NCBI RefSeq assembly: GCF_014284275.1 | Contig: NZ_JACOFU010000007.1 | Coordinates: 62,001-126,000 of the forward strand | Direction: 5' to 3' | Source: Affinundibacterium amnicola | Lineage (GTDB): Bacteria; Pseudomonadota; Gammaproteobacteria; Burkholderiales; Burkholderiaceae_D | Length of the DNA: 64,000 nucleotides | In this document: positions 17,916-28,535 of the stretch, one piece after another | How the letters are laid out: the number at the start of each line of letters is the position of its first letter | Numbering within the stretch: position 1 is the stretch's first letter | Made by a program: the position numbers and the translations under genes | Notes under the pieces: model-generated | Told to the model about the DNA's origin: nothing | Seen by the model: only the letters and a program-made list of their open reading frames with translations | Database searches by the model: none

Positions 17916-18913
17916 ATGCCTTAAATCAAACCGCGTCAAGCCTACTAAGCATACAAGTGGTTTTTTATTTAATCGGCATCATCGTCATGGCAATCGCGTG
18001 GATGAGTGTGTGCGATCGTAGCAATCCTAAACGCTATACCACTGGCTTGTTTTGGTTCTTATTCGGAATAGGATTTTTGTTTGGCGATGCGATGGTGGCG
18101 ACATTGGGCAAGCCACTAAGTTATAAAATTCTCGGCATCATCGTTATGCTCTTGGCGCTAATCGCAGGTAGCAATTTACTTGGAAGCGGACAATACCAAA
18201 CTCACGCTGAATGGGATAAAGCAGCATTCGCACGCAAGTTTAAAAACAAGCTTTTTTTACCAGCGATTGCGATACCTATTATCACCGTTATATTAAGTAG
18301 CATAGGTAAAGACCTGCGAATTGGGGATTATTTCTTACTGGATCAAAAAAACCTGACGCTGGCTTGCTTGACTATCGCTTGTCTTGTCAGCCTGATTTAT
18401 GCTTACCAAATTACAGGAGGGACGCCAGTCGTCGCGGTACAAGAATCAAGACGCCTAGTCGATGCGATGGGATGGGCATTGATCTTGCCTTTGATGCTGG
18501 CCATGTTAGGTGGCGTGTTTGTCGCCGCTAAAACCGGGCAATCGATTCAAAGTTTAGTCACGATGCTGATAGATCCAAGTAGCCGCCTCGCACTGATCGT
18601 GATTTATTGTGTTGGTATGGCGCTGTTCACCATGGTGATGGGAAACGCATTTGCAGCATTCCCTGTGATGGCTGCTGGTATCGCCTTGCCCTTCTTAATA
18701 CAACAACATCACGCTAGTCCAGCACCGCTAGTGGCGATTGGTATGTTGTCTGGTTATTGCGGCACTTTAATGACGCCGATGGCAGCCAATTTCAATATCA
18801 TCCCTGCCGCACTGTTAGAATTAAAAGACAAATATCAGGTCATCAAATATCAAATTCCCACGGCGATTGCGGTTTTAATTTGCAATATTATTTTGATGTA
18901 CTTGCTTGTGTAA
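17912..18913 (+). CDS. DUF979 family membrane protein, candidate 5-oxoproline transporter subunit
   Basis: Polytopic membrane protein of 333 residues with roughly nine hydrophobic helices and the conserved stretch GNAFAAFPVMAAGIALPFL near residue 245. Helical segments such as LSGYCGTLMTPMAANFNI resemble the re-entrant/transport motifs of ion-coupled carriers. It is the obligate partner of DUF969: the two genes overlap as ATGA. Co-occurrence with pxpABC and pcp suggests uptake of 5-oxoproline, which is inferred rather than demonstrated. Confidence 0.85.
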   Translation: MNALNQTASSLLSIQVVFYLIGIIVMAIAWMSVCDRSNPKRYTTGLFWFLFGIGFLFGDAMVATLGKPLSYKILGIIVMLLALIAGSNLLGSGQYQTHAEWDKAAFARKFKNKLFLPAIAIPIITVILSSIGKDLRIGDYFLLDQKNLTLACLTIACLVSLIYAYQITGGTPVVAVQESRRLVDAMGWALILPLMLAMLGGVFVAAKTGQSIQSLVTMLIDPSSRLALIVIYCVGMALFTMVMGNAFAAFPVMAAGIALPFLIQQHHASPAPLVAIGMLSGYCGTLMTPMAANFNIIPAALLELKDKYQVIKYQIPTAIAVLICNIILMYLLV

Positions 18914-18932
18914 ATTTCTAATTCTGCCAATT

Positions 18933-19613
18933 ATGTCGACTATGTCACCTATGCCTACCATTTTAATCACAGGATTTGCCCCCTTTAATCAAGAAGCAAT
19001 CAACCCTTCTTGGGAAGTTGTCAAACAATTCGAAGGGCGGCAATTCGGCAATACGCATCAAATTCAGATTGCGCAATTAGCTTGTGAGTTTGGTCATGCC
19101 ATTAAACAATTGCATGCTTTATTAGACCTGCATCAACCAGAGATCGCCATTTGTATCGGTCAGGCTGGTGGCAGAGCGGATATCAGCATCGAACGAATCG
19201 CGATTAATATTGATGATGCGCGCATTCCCGATAATGCCGGTGCACAACCCATCGATGAAACCATAGTGGTAGGCGGCCCTGCAGCCTATTTTAGTAGTCT
19301 GCCGCTCAAGGCATTGCTTAAGAATTTACGAGATAACAGTATTCCAGCCAATATTTCGCAAACCGCAGGAACCTATGTCTGTAACCACGTTTTTTACGGT
19401 TTGATGCATTATGCCAACACCCATCCAAATTTAAAACGTGCTGGCTTTGTGCACATTCCGTACTTGCCCTCACAAGCTTGTCATCACCCTGGCGCAGCAA
19501 GTATGTCTATGGAAACCTTGGAAAAAGCGCTGAGTCTCCTAGTAGAAACTACTGTAAAGGTAAATCCGTCATCTGATTTACCGATAAAACTGAGCGCTGG
19601 AACTATTTGTTAA
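18933..19613 (+). CDS. pcp: Pyrrolidone-carboxylate peptidase (pyroglutamyl peptidase I)
   Basis: Cytoplasmic cysteine peptidase (C15) that removes N-terminal pyroglutamate from peptides, feeding 5-oxoproline to the PxpABC enzyme in the same operon. The N terminus PTILITGFAPF is standard. The catalytic triad is visible: Glu in GRADISIERIAIN, Cys in TYVCNHVFYG and His in FVHIPYLPSQ. Three in-frame ATGs lie within 20 bases (18933, 18942, 18951). None has a good ribosome site, and the last gives the usual family N terminus, so the exact start is unsure. Confidence 0.92.
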   Translation: MSTMSPMPTILITGFAPFNQEAINPSWEVVKQFEGRQFGNTHQIQIAQLACEFGHAIKQLHALLDLHQPEIAICIGQAGGRADISIERIAINIDDARIPDNAGAQPIDETIVVGGPAAYFSSLPLKALLKNLRDNSIPANISQTAGTYVCNHVFYGLMHYANTHPNLKRAGFVHIPYLPSQACHHPGAASMSMETLEKALSLLVETTVKVNPSSDLPIKLSAGTIC

Positions 19614-19877
19614 TTACTTAACTTCCTAAAACTTAGCCAAGAAAAAATTTCCACGACGCAGTTTTTTTCATGCAAGAAGCGCAAAATATTGTTTAAAATC
19701 ATTTGTAGAGGAATTAAGACTTCGTATCACAAATCACCAGCCATTTTTAGACGCTTCAAATTTTTGACAGTAATAAACGACGCACACAGATATCGAGCTT
19801 CATACAGAATCCGTTTTCGATATTCAGTTATCGACCGACAAGTGAATTAATGCAAGCATTACCTGGGATAAGTCATT

Positions 19878-21041
19878 ATGCAAAAAGATTTTTTTCGTCA
19901 ACCAGCTTTTGCTTATCTGGCTGGGTTCATCGGCATTGCCACTAGCTTCACACTAGCGTGGCGACAAGCTAGCTTGCTGAGCTTTTCTTTATTTGCCTTA
20001 TCTGCCATCGCGATTGGTTTATTGGTCCTCAGCCTGCTACGCAGTTTTGCGATGTTAAATGCAGATGATTTCGAAAATGCACAACTAGGCAGCAGCGCCA
20101 ATACCGTCAATGAATTACGTGATTTGTTAACGAATGTCTTGCCAATTTGGGAAGCCCATGTTGAATCAGTCAGAACACAATCAGAAAACTCCGTCAATGA
20201 TCTGATCAATAGCTTTGCTTCCATGGTCAACGAACTCGACAAAGCTGGCTTCGAAGGCGTTAGCAATATTGACCGCCACAATATACAAAAGTCCGACGTG
20301 ACGATCACACTACTCCAGCTATGCAAAAAAGAATTAGCGCCGCTGATTAATTCATTGTCCCAAATGATAGAGAGTAAAGACGAGTTGCTCACCTGTATTC
20401 GCGATTTAGCCAAAGCAACTAGCGACATGTCGAGCATGGCGCAAGATGTCGGACAAATCGCCGCACAAACAAATTTGCTGGCGATCAATGCAGCGATCGA
20501 AGCGGCCCGTGTCGGCGCTCAAGGACGCGGTTTTGCGGTGGTTGCAGATGAAGTCAGGAAGCTTTCACAGCGTTCAGCAGAGACTGGCAAACATATGGCG
20601 GAAAGAGTCAATCACATTTCCAATGTGACCAAAGTGGCGCTCACCACCGCAGATCGTTCCGCGGTTCAAGATAAAAAAATCTTAGAGATTTCAGGCGATG
20701 TGGTGCGAGATGTTTTATCGCACGTACAAACCTTGGGTGACACCGCAGAACAAATGCGGCATCACGGCAATATCATTCGCACCGATGTTGAAAATTTATT
20801 GGTTGCCTTGCAATTTCAAGATCGCATCAGTCAGATATTACAAGTAGTACGAGACGATATGAGCAAATTAGAACAACTGGCGCAAGATCTGCATCAAACG
20901 ACTATTCCAAGTACAGACGACTGGGTAGAGGGCTTGAAAGATACCTATACCATGGAGGAAGAATTACGTCGGCATGACAAATCTAAATCGACTGCTTCTG
21001 CCACTACGAATGCGACAGAATCAGAAATTACTTTCTTCTAA
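19878..21041 (+). CDS. Methyl-accepting chemotaxis-type protein without a periplasmic sensor
   Basis: A 387-residue signal transducer. Two closely spaced membrane helices (about 10-55) are joined by only a few residues, so no periplasmic ligand domain exists. A cytoplasmic helical region follows, then the MCP signalling hairpin near residues 190-235, with [19 protein letters not shown] followed by [14 protein letters not shown]. No HAMP domain is evident. The C-terminal part contains [12 protein letters not shown], seen in short cytosolic-sensing transducers. It sits 127 bp upstream of the giant hybrid kinase and may act in the same pathway. Confidence 0.88.
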   Translation: MQKDFFRQPAFAYLAGFIGIATSFTLAWRQASLLSFSLFALSAIAIGLLVLSLLRSFAMLNADDFENAQLGSSANTVNELRDLLTNVLPIWEAHVESVRTQSENSVNDLINSFASMVNELDKAGFEGVSNIDRHNIQKSDVTITLLQLCKKELAPLINSLSQMIESKDELLTCIRDLAKATSDMSSMAQDVGQIAAQTNLLAINAAIEAARVGAQGRGFAVVADEVRKLSQRSAETGKHMAERVNHISNVTKVALTTADRSAVQDKKILEISGDVVRDVLSHVQTLGDTAEQMRHHGNIIRTDVENLLVALQFQDRISQILQVVRDDMSKLEQLAQDLHQTTIPSTDDWVEGLKDTYTMEEELRRHDKSKSTASATTNATESEITFF

Positions 21042-21168
21042 ATCTACCGTCACGTGCTTATGCTGCACAGTTGTCATTCTGGTTTATCGCAGTAGCGGCG
21101 TTAAGCTTACAACCACCACCAATCTGCGCTACTTGGTTTTTTCTATACCCGCTACTACGGAGTTTTGA

Positions 21169-24100
21169 ATGTGGTCTTCGTTGAATAAACCTAGAATTCT
21201 GATCGTAGAAAGTGACGAACTGGTAGCGATATTCGTACAGTTAAAACTTGAATTATTTGGTTATCAAACGATTGGGCAAACTAACTCAGGCGCCAATGCA
21301 GTTCGTTTAGCAGGAGAACTTCGTCCAGACCTCATTTTGATGGACACGGAACTCACGGGTGAAATCGATGGCATTACAGCAGCTGAAAACATCCGCGCGC
21401 AACACGCGTTACCCGTGGTTTTTTTAACGGGAAAAAGTAATGACGAAACAATGACGAGTGGTAATCGTTATAAGGCATTCACTTACATCACCAAACCATT
21501 TTCGGATCAGGAATTACGTGCCGTAATTCAAATGGCGCTGTACAAGCATCAAGCAGAAACCAAGTTACAGATCAACGATCTCGCATTAAAAGCCATTTCG
21601 CAAGGTGTGATTGTATCGACACCCGATAGAAAAATTGTGTCAGTTAACGATGCATTCACTCAGCAAACTGGATACGGCATACAGGATATCTTCGGCAAGA
21701 CGTGCGGCATTTTACAAGGTCCATTAACTGACCCCGCAACGATCACCGCAATTGCGCAAGCATTAAATGCGAATACGCCATTCTTCGGCGAAATCCTAAA
21801 TTACCGTAAAGACCAAAGCATTTTTTGGAACGAACTCACGATTACACCAGCGGTCGATGAACTTGGGCAAATCACGCACTATATCGGCATTACAAGAGAC
21901 ATCACCGAAAGAAAAAAAACCTTAGAAGCATTACTGCAAAGTGAGCATGATTTATTAGAAGCGGAGCGTTCGACACATGTCGGACATTGGGTATGGGAAG
22001 CAAGTACCGATAAAATTACTTGGTCAGATGAAATGAAACGGATTTGGCAGCGTGATCCTGCTGAATTCAACGGCAACTTGTTTGAAATGATCAAAAAAAC
22101 GGTCTACCCCAGCGACCAATCAATCGTCATTGCCACCTGTAAGGAAGCGTTTGAAGAGCGTGATGAATACCAGCCTTTTGAATACAGGATATTTCTACCC
22201 GACGGCAGTCTACGCACCATCTGGGCAAAAACTGGCCGCAAGCAAAAAAACACGCGAGGCAAGATCATTCGCCTGACAGGCACGGTACAAGACATCACAG
22301 AACGCCGGCAAGCGGAAGAAGAACGCCGTTTAAACCATGCGTTGATGGAACAAGCCTTTGGCAGTTCGCCGATTGGTATGGCCTTAATTGATATTGAAGG
22401 TAAGTTCTTAAGAGTCAATCGTGTGCTTTGCGATATGTTTGGCTATAGCGATGCAGAGTTGCTACATCAGTACACCAGAAAATTCACCCATCCCGATGAT
22501 GAATATCTCGATAAGCAGCAAGTTCAACAATTAATTCAAGGCGAGATTGAACGCTACGAAGTACACAAACGCTACTACCATAAAGATGGCACCTTAGTTT
22601 GGTTGCAAGTCAATGTATCTCTCGTCAGAGACGTGAATGGCACACCCGTCAATTTCGTGACGCAAATTCAGGATATTACGCAACGACTGCTGGCAGAAGC
22701 ACAGCTCAATCAACTTTCACAAGCAGTTGAACAAAGTACCGAAGCGATTATCATCACTGACGTAATCGGGAAAATTGAATACGTCAACGACACCTTTGTG
22801 AGTAAATCCGGATACAGCCGTCAAGAAGCAATAGGACGCTATCCCAACATTCTCAATTCTGGCTTAACACCGAAAGAAGTTTTTTCTGCATTATGGAGCA
22901 CAATACGCGCCGGAAAAACGTGGAAAGGTGAGCTCACTAATCGACGCAAAGATGGCTCCATTTCGATCGAGTATGCAACCATCTCGCCTTTGCGTCAGGC
23001 CGATGGCAGCATTTCACATTTTGTCTCGACACAAGAAGATATTAATGAGAAAAAGAAACTCGGCGAAGAGTTAGAAAAACATCGTCATCACTTAGAAGAA
23101 TTAGTTGATAGCAGAACGAAAGAACTGGCAGTCGCACGTGAGTTGGCAGAGGAAGCCAATCGGGCGAAAAGTAACTTCATTGCCAATATGAGTCATGAAA
23201 TCCGTACTCCCATGAATGGATTATTGGGCATGACCTACCTCGCGTTAAACAGTGCGACAGATCCTAAGCAATTAGATTATCTGCAGAAAATCCATTTATC
23301 CGGCCAACATCTGCTACATATCGTCGACGATATCTTAGACTTTTCAAAAATTGAAGCTGGCAAAATGCGGATAGAAGGTATTGACTTTAGCCTCGATGAT
23401 TTGATGGCGAAACTCTCTGCCATGATGAATACCAAAGTCGCTGGAAGGCAACTCAGTTTACGCACCAGCATTGATCAAGACGTACCGCGCCAAATGCATG
23501 GCGACCCTCATCGTTTAAACCAAATTTTAATTAACTATACGAATAACGCGATCAAATTTACGGAACAAGGTGAGATCAGGATTAATGTCAGAAAAATCGA
23601 CGATACCCCAAGTGGCTGGTTAGTACGGTTTGAAGTGAGCGATACTGGCATCGGGATGAGTGAAGAACAGCAAAGCAAGCTCTTTCGCTCATTTGAACAA
23701 GCGGATAGCTCGACCACCAGAAAATATGGTGGCACCGGATTAGGTCTAGCGATTAGTAAACAACTTGCCTTACTGATGGGGGGAGAGGTTGGCGTGGATA
23801 GCCGCTTGGGCGACGGTAGTACATTCTGGTTCACAGCAATGTTGGAACAGATAAAAGGACCACCAATTCAGATCAAGCAAGCGAATCCGAATAAAGACGC
23901 GCTACAACGCTTAAGAAAAATCACCGGACAAATGCCTATCCGGATTTTACTGGTGGATGACAATGACTTTAATCAGCAAGTCGGCAGCGAGTTATTAAAA
24001 GCAGCCGGCTGCCAAGTCATTTTGGCTGAAGATGGTCAACTGGCACTGAATCAATTAACAAGTGAAAATCAGCACATCGATTGTGTCCTGATGGATATAC

Positions 24101-26088
24101 AAATGCCGGTGATGGATGGCTTGGAAGCGAGTCGTCATATTAGAAAAATGCCGCAGTTTGCGCAGCTGCCAATTATTGCAATTACCGCCAATGCGATGAA
24201 TCAGGATCGTATGCACTGTCTGGCTGCGGGCATGAATGACTTCATCGCAAAACCATTTGCACCAGATTTGCTTTATGCGACTGTGATCCGCTGGCTAGGC
24301 GACTTATCAAACAAGATTTTAGCCATCGAAACAACTCCTGTGCCGCCAATTCCATCAGCGCCGATAGAAAGTAGCGTAGTGAAGTTAGCGCCACCCAAAA
24401 ATGTGGCGATTGACCTAACGGTGCTAGCAAGTTTAGTTGGCAACTCTCCAGAAAAAATTGGCAAATTTGCGCAAAAATTTGTTGATTCTGCGCACGCTGG
24501 CTTGGTTGACATAGCGCATTCGAAACAAGCAAATGATTTAAGCAGCTTAAGCGCCTTAGGCCACAAATTGAAATCGAGTGCCAGAACAGTGGGAGCGATG
24601 CAATTCGGCGCGCTTTGTCATCAATTGGAAGAGTTGAAAACACAAGGAAAAATCGACGATGCCACACCAATCATTGCGCAACTACATCAATTATTTGATC
24701 AAATAAAAAGCGAAGTTGAGGCGTATTTAGTATCCAATACAAGTACTCAAGCTTCAAACATGAACAAAACAGGCGACGCGATCAATAAAGTCAACACGGT
24801 CCCATTAACGAAAGAATTCGTAAGCACATCGATTGCGACAGCTTCGACGCCATCGGTTCAGAAGCACAGTCTCTCAAGTCAACTCAAAGAAAATTTGCAT
24901 GTACTGGTACTTGAAAATGAAATCGGTGATATGGAGGCAACTTGTTCTGTATTGCGTAAACTGGGCGTTTCGCGAGTATCGAATTGCACCGAAGGTAATC
25001 AGGCATTAGCGGTGTTACGTACCTATGAGCCAGATATTCTGATCTGCGATTTAACACTGCCCGGCATGGATGGCATCAGCTTTTTGAGAATCGCGGCTGA
25101 AAATTCATTTAAAGGAAGTGTGATCATTTTAAGCGCCGTCGATAAAAGCGTCATGAAGGCGGCGGAAAATCTGGTAAAAGCTTATGGCTTAAATCTAATT
25201 GGTGCCCTGCGCAAACCTTTAATTGAAAACGAATTATTAGATTCCTTAGCCAAACAATCACCCAATCCAACTGAACGAACTAAAAGATCCAAAATCACTG
25301 TACTCAATCTGGCGGAATTACAAGCGGGTTTTTCAGACGACTGCCTTGAAGTTTTTTTCCAGCCCAAAGTGTCAATCAAAACTGGGCGCGTGGTCGGTGC
25401 CGAATGCCTGGCACGCTGGCGACATCCCAAACGAGGTCTATTAGGGCCCAATGCTTTTATTTCTGTAATGGAAGCAAATGGCATGATTGACGAACTGAGT
25501 AAACTCATTCTGGAAAAAAGTGCCGTCTATTTACGTAAGTGGTATAACCAGGGCCATCAATTAAAACTGGCTGTCAATGTCTCTATGGACAATCTGAATC
25601 AACTCGATTTACCTGAGCAATTTGAAGCCATTCTGAAAAAGGTTGGCATTCGCCCTTCTCAGTTTATTTTGGAACTGACAGAAACACGATTGATGGCTAA
25701 CTTGACTGTTAGTCTAGAAATTTTAACGCGCTTAAGATTAAAGGGATTTGGCCTGTCCATCGATGACTTTGGAACTGGGTTCTCCGCAATGGAGAACTTA
25801 AAACAATTGCCGTTTACTGAATTAAAAATAGATCGTGCTTTTGTCCATGGCACTAGCCAAGATGAAGCATCGAAAGCGATTCTCAATTCAAGTATTCAGC
25901 TAGGAAAAATCTTTCATCTAAATCTGGTGGCGGAAGGCGTTGAGACTCAACAGGATTGGGATGTAATCGCTGAATCTGGATGCGACGAGGTACAAGGTTA
26001 CTTTATTGCGCAGCCTATGCCAGCAGAACAATTCATCGATTGGAAAACTAAGTGGGAGAAACAAGCTAAAAAAGAATTTTTATATTAG
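21169..26088 (+). CDS. Giant hybrid histidine kinase: REC-PAS4-HisKA-HATPase-REC-HPt-REC-EAL
   Basis: A 1639-residue predicted soluble phosphorelay ending in a c-di-GMP phosphodiesterase. Order: receiver 1 (8-128, D59, K109); four PAS domains (about 140-630), the first LOV-like with C179; coiled linker; HisKA with H676 in [11 protein letters not shown]; HATPase with DTGIGM and GTGLGLAIS; receiver 2 (D976); HPt (H1132 in GHKLKSS); receiver 3 (about 1245-1365, D1294); EAL (about 1380-1635, E1412-C-L, DDFGTG, EGVET). All phosphorelay residues are present. The EAL motif is ECL but keeps its Glu. GGAG precedes the ATG. A lone receiver gene follows. Confidence 0.93.
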   Translation: MWSSLNKPRILIVESDELVAIFVQLKLELFGYQTIGQTNSGANAVRLAGELRPDLILMDTELTGEIDGITAAENIRAQHALPVVFLTGKSNDETMTSGNRYKAFTYITKPFSDQELRAVIQMALYKHQAETKLQINDLALKAISQGVIVSTPDRKIVSVNDAFTQQTGYGIQDIFGKTCGILQGPLTDPATITAIAQALNANTPFFGEILNYRKDQSIFWNELTITPAVDELGQITHYIGITRDITERKKTLEALLQSEHDLLEAERSTHVGHWVWEASTDKITWSDEMKRIWQRDPAEFNGNLFEMIKKTVYPSDQSIVIATCKEAFEERDEYQPFEYRIFLPDGSLRTIWAKTGRKQKNTRGKIIRLTGTVQDITERRQAEEERRLNHALMEQAFGSSPIGMALIDIEGKFLRVNRVLCDMFGYSDAELLHQYTRKFTHPDDEYLDKQQVQQLIQGEIERYEVHKRYYHKDGTLVWLQVNVSLVRDVNGTPVNFVTQIQDITQRLLAEAQLNQLSQAVEQSTEAIIITDVIGKIEYVNDTFVSKSGYSRQEAIGRYPNILNSGLTPKEVFSALWSTIRAGKTWKGELTNRRKDGSISIEYATISPLRQADGSISHFVSTQEDINEKKKLGEELEKHRHHLEELVDSRTKELAVARELAEEANRAKSNFIANMSHEIRTPMNGLLGMTYLALNSATDPKQLDYLQKIHLSGQHLLHIVDDILDFSKIEAGKMRIEGIDFSLDDLMAKLSAMMNTKVAGRQLSLRTSIDQDVPRQMHGDPHRLNQILINYTNNAIKFTEQGEIRINVRKIDDTPSGWLVRFEVSDTGIGMSEEQQSKLFRSFEQADSSTTRKYGGTGLGLAISKQLALLMGGEVGVDSRLGDGSTFWFTAMLEQIKGPPIQIKQANPNKDALQRLRKITGQMPIRILLVDDNDFNQQVGSELLKAAGCQVILAEDGQLALNQLTSENQHIDCVLMDIQMPVMDGLEASRHIRKMPQFAQLPIIAITANAMNQDRMHCLAAGMNDFIAKPFAPDLLYATVIRWLGDLSNKILAIETTPVPPIPSAPIESSVVKLAPPKNVAIDLTVLASLVGNSPEKIGKFAQKFVDSAHAGLVDIAHSKQANDLSSLSALGHKLKSSARTVGAMQFGALCHQLEELKTQGKIDDATPIIAQLHQLFDQIKSEVEAYLVSNTSTQASNMNKTGDAINKVNTVPLTKEFVSTSIATASTPSVQKHSLSSQLKENLHVLVLENEIGDMEATCSVLRKLGVSRVSNCTEGNQALAVLRTYEPDILICDLTLPGMDGISFLRIAAENSFKGSVIILSAVDKSVMKAAENLVKAYGLNLIGALRKPLIENELLDSLAKQSPNPTERTKRSKITVLNLAELQAGFSDDCLEVFFQPKVSIKTGRVVGAECLARWRHPKRGLLGPNAFISVMEANGMIDELSKLILEKSAVYLRKWYNQGHQLKLAVNVSMDNLNQLDLPEQFEAILKKVGIRPSQFILELTETRLMANLTVSLEILTRLRLKGFGLSIDDFGTGFSAMENLKQLPFTELKIDRAFVHGTSQDEASKAILNSSIQLGKIFHLNLVAEGVETQQDWDVIAESGCDEVQGYFIAQPMPAEQFIDWKTKWEKQAKKEFLY

Positions 26089-26089
26089 G

Positions 26090-26136
26090 CCGTCAGTAAG
26101 TCAAACTGAGTCAAACTGAGTCAAACTTACTGACGG
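26090..26136. terminator. Stem-loop with tandem repeats in the loop
   Basis: Right after the hybrid kinase stop, an 11-bp perfect stem (CCGTCAGTAAG / CTTACTGACGG) encloses a loop made of 2.5 copies of TCAAACTGAG. There is no T tract, so it may be a transcript-end or stability hairpin rather than a strong intrinsic terminator. Confidence 0.5.
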
Positions 26137-26297
26137 TTTCAAGAAACTAGCTCAGTTAGGATCAACACCCAGCATAGCTTTTTTGGAGATCCGTGCTTAT
26201 TAGCGACTAGTAATTTAAGAAAAATAATTTACACTAGCTCTAAGATGTATCATCTTAAAACTAATTCTTAATGCAAACGACCGAGAAAGATAAAAAT

Positions 26298-26696
26298 ATG
26301 GCAAAAAGTTACGAAAACCTGAGCGTATTAATCGTTGATGATGATGAATTTCAAGTCGATTTTGTATCAGATTTACTAACAGAATTGGGTGTCAAAAAAA
26401 TTACGACCGCGACTGGTGGAAAGCAAGGCTTGACCGCGTTCGACGCTGCATCTGTTAAACCGGATTTATTATTGTGCGATATCCAAATGCCTGACATTGA
26501 TGGTTTTGAGTTCATGAGTGCGATGGGGGAACGGCAATTTAAAGGCGGTGTGGTTCTGATGTCAGGCCAAGGTTCTCGTGTACTCCACTCTGCTTCACTG
26601 GTTGCCCAACTATCCAGACAGAATTTTCTAGGAAATATCGAGAAACCCGTCAGTAAAGCGGCACTTGAAGAAAAGATACAGAACATACTTAGTTAG
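26298..26696 (+). CDS. Stand-alone receiver-domain response regulator
   Basis: Single CheY-like receiver with no output domain. The acidic pocket VDDDE, phospho-acceptor Asp in LLCDIQMPDIDG, and Lys in NIEKPV are all present. It aligns visibly with receiver 3 of the preceding giant kinase: both share an FKGGVV/FKGSVI strand and a GxxxKP end, placing both in the VieA/PvrR-type receiver class. The ATG giving MAKSYENL is chosen; another ATG nine codons upstream is possible and neither has a clear ribosome site. It is likely a phosphorelay partner of the upstream kinase. Confidence 0.88.
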   Translation: MAKSYENLSVLIVDDDEFQVDFVSDLLTELGVKKITTATGGKQGLTAFDAASVKPDLLLCDIQMPDIDGFEFMSAMGERQFKGGVVLMSGQGSRVLHSASLVAQLSRQNFLGNIEKPVSKAALEEKIQNILS

Positions 26697-26805
26697 TTAG
26701 TTAGACCGCTAGAACTATTTTTCAGATAACGATATTTTTTGTTGCATTGCAAACAGTATAAGCATGCTTTAGTACAGAAATGTCGCTATCCTTACGCATT
26801 GCCTT

Positions 26806-26840
26806 ATAATGCCCGCGAACTATTTGCGGGCATTATTTAT
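26806..26840. terminator. Intrinsic terminator hairpin
   Basis: The 11-bp stem ATAATGCCCGC / GCGGGCATTAT with a nine-base loop is followed by TTATTTAAC. It lies about 110 bp after the receiver gene and before the symporter. Confidence 0.65.
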
Positions 26841-26847
26841 TTAACTT

Positions 26848-26873
26848 TGGACTTACGCAAAACCGACGCTGGC
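26848..26873. repeat. Solo end of the dispersed GGACTTACGCAAAA repeat
   Basis: TGGACTTACGCAAAAC followed by CGACGCTGGC closely matches both ends of the MITE-like element at 10540-10666. The opposite end was not found nearby, so this looks like a remnant or half element lying just upstream of the symporter gene. Confidence 0.5.
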
Positions 26874-26954
26874 CTTGTGATGTTTGACTCGCCTGTGTGA
26901 TATTGCGTCGATCCTGTCATTTTCCCTTTTTTGTTATCTATCGTTATCTATTCC

Positions 26955-28388
26955 ATGAATACTCTATTTTGGCTGGTCGTCATTTATTGGGTTCTTTCTG
27001 TTGGCCTTGGACTTTACGCTGCTCGTTATGTCAACAATTCGAAAGATTTTGCGGTCGCCGGGCGTTCTTTGCCTATGTATATCGTTACGGCAACGGTATT
27101 TGCAACTTGGTTTGGGTCAGAGACAGTTCTGGGTATTTCTTCTACCTTCGTTAAAGAAGGCTTAAAAGGCGTCGTCGCAGATCCGTTTGGTTCTTCCCTC
27201 TGTTTGATCTTCGTTGGCTTATTTTTCGCCCGCCGTCTTTACCGAATGAATTTGTTAACCATCGGTGATTACTACAAAGCCAAATATGGTCGAACTGTTG
27301 AAATCTTAGTGTCACTTTGCATTGTGGTGTCCTATTTGGGTTGGGTCGCAGCGCAAATTAAAGCGCTTGGTTTGGTGTTTAGTGTCGTCTCTGGTGGTGC
27401 CATCGATATGAACACCGGTATGGTAATCGGTGCGGGTAGCGTCTTAATTTACACGCTCATGGGTGGGATGTGGTCCGTTGCTATCACTGACTTCCTACAG
27501 ATGATCATCATCATGATCGGTATGCTGTATATGGGCTGGGAAGTTTCGAATATGGTTGGCGGTGCTGGCGCCGTCGTTACTCACGCCGTCAATGCAGGAA
27601 AGATGGAATTTTGGCCTGCGCCAACCACGCGTGAAGTTTTATGGTTCTTCGCGGCCTGGATCACCATGATGCTAGGCTCCATCCCGCAACAAGACGTTTT
27701 TCAACGCGTTGCTTCCGCCAAATCTGAAAATGCGGCCGCGAATTCCGCCGTATTAGGTGGAAGTTTGTACTTCTTGTTTGCCTTTATTCCTATGTTTCTG
27801 GCTTACTCAGCGACGCTGATTGATCCATCCATGGTCGCCAAACTTATCGACACCGATTCCCAGATGATCTTGCCAACGCTGATCATGACCCACATGCCTT
27901 TGTTTGCGCAAGTCATGTTCTTTGGTGCTTTATTGTCAGCGATCAAGAGCTGTGCCAGCGCAACCTTACTTGCACCATCCGTCACATTTTCAGAAAACAT
28001 TTTGAAACCTTTCTTCCCGAATCAAACGGACAAACAATTCCTGCTCATGATGCGTATTGTCGTGTTGATATTTACCGTCATCGTGACCTTATTTGCGATG
28101 AATACGGAAGCGAGCATCTATAAAATGGTAGAAAACGCTTATAAGGTGACTCTGGTGGCAGCGTTTATTCCTTTGGCTTTCGGCTTGTATTGGAAACGCG
28201 CAACGCAACAAGGTGCTTTGTTGTCTATCATTCTCGGCTTGAGTTCTTGGATCTTGTTAGAAATTAATGCGCCAGAAGATTTTTGGCCGCCGCAATTAGT
28301 GGGCGTATTAATGAGTTTGGCGGGCATGTTGCTCGGTTCCCTATTGCCTCAACTTAGGCCTCACAGCCCCCAAGCCCCGGCAATTTAG
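26955..28388 (+). CDS. Sodium:solute symporter family (SSS) transporter
   Basis: Inner-membrane Na+-coupled carrier of about 477 residues with roughly 13 hydrophobic helices. SSS features include GRSLPMYIVTATVFATWFGSE near the start, SYLGWVAAQIKALG, and GGMWSVAITDFLQM. The substrate cannot be assigned; proline, pantothenate or other organic solutes are typical for the family. The ATG giving MNTLFWLVV is preferred over an upstream TTG in the same frame, although neither has a strong ribosome site. No partner gene is adjacent. Confidence 0.88.
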   Translation: MNTLFWLVVIYWVLSVGLGLYAARYVNNSKDFAVAGRSLPMYIVTATVFATWFGSETVLGISSTFVKEGLKGVVADPFGSSLCLIFVGLFFARRLYRMNLLTIGDYYKAKYGRTVEILVSLCIVVSYLGWVAAQIKALGLVFSVVSGGAIDMNTGMVIGAGSVLIYTLMGGMWSVAITDFLQMIIIMIGMLYMGWEVSNMVGGAGAVVTHAVNAGKMEFWPAPTTREVLWFFAAWITMMLGSIPQQDVFQRVASAKSENAAANSAVLGGSLYFLFAFIPMFLAYSATLIDPSMVAKLIDTDSQMILPTLIMTHMPLFAQVMFFGALLSAIKSCASATLLAPSVTFSENILKPFFPNQTDKQFLLMMRIVVLIFTVIVTLFAMNTEASIYKMVENAYKVTLVAAFIPLAFGLYWKRATQQGALLSIILGLSSWILLEINAPEDFWPPQLVGVLMSLAGMLLGSLLPQLRPHSPQAPAI

Positions 28389-28411
28389 TTTGTCACACGC
28401 TTGAAATAAGC

Positions 28412-28447
28412 CCGCGCTATACCAGTTCTGACACGGTTATAGCGCGG
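28412..28447. terminator. Hairpin downstream of the symporter
   Basis: The 10-bp GC-rich stem CCGCGCTATA / TATAGCGCGG encloses a 16-base loop that can extend pairing slightly. No T run follows, so termination strength is uncertain. Confidence 0.5.
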
Positions 28448-28535
28448 CCACTCACTAGCGTATCTGCGTTTTTTGTAGAAATCGCGAGGTAAACCGTTAT
28501 AATTCAGGGTTTTACAAGTTTTCCTGAGGATAAAA

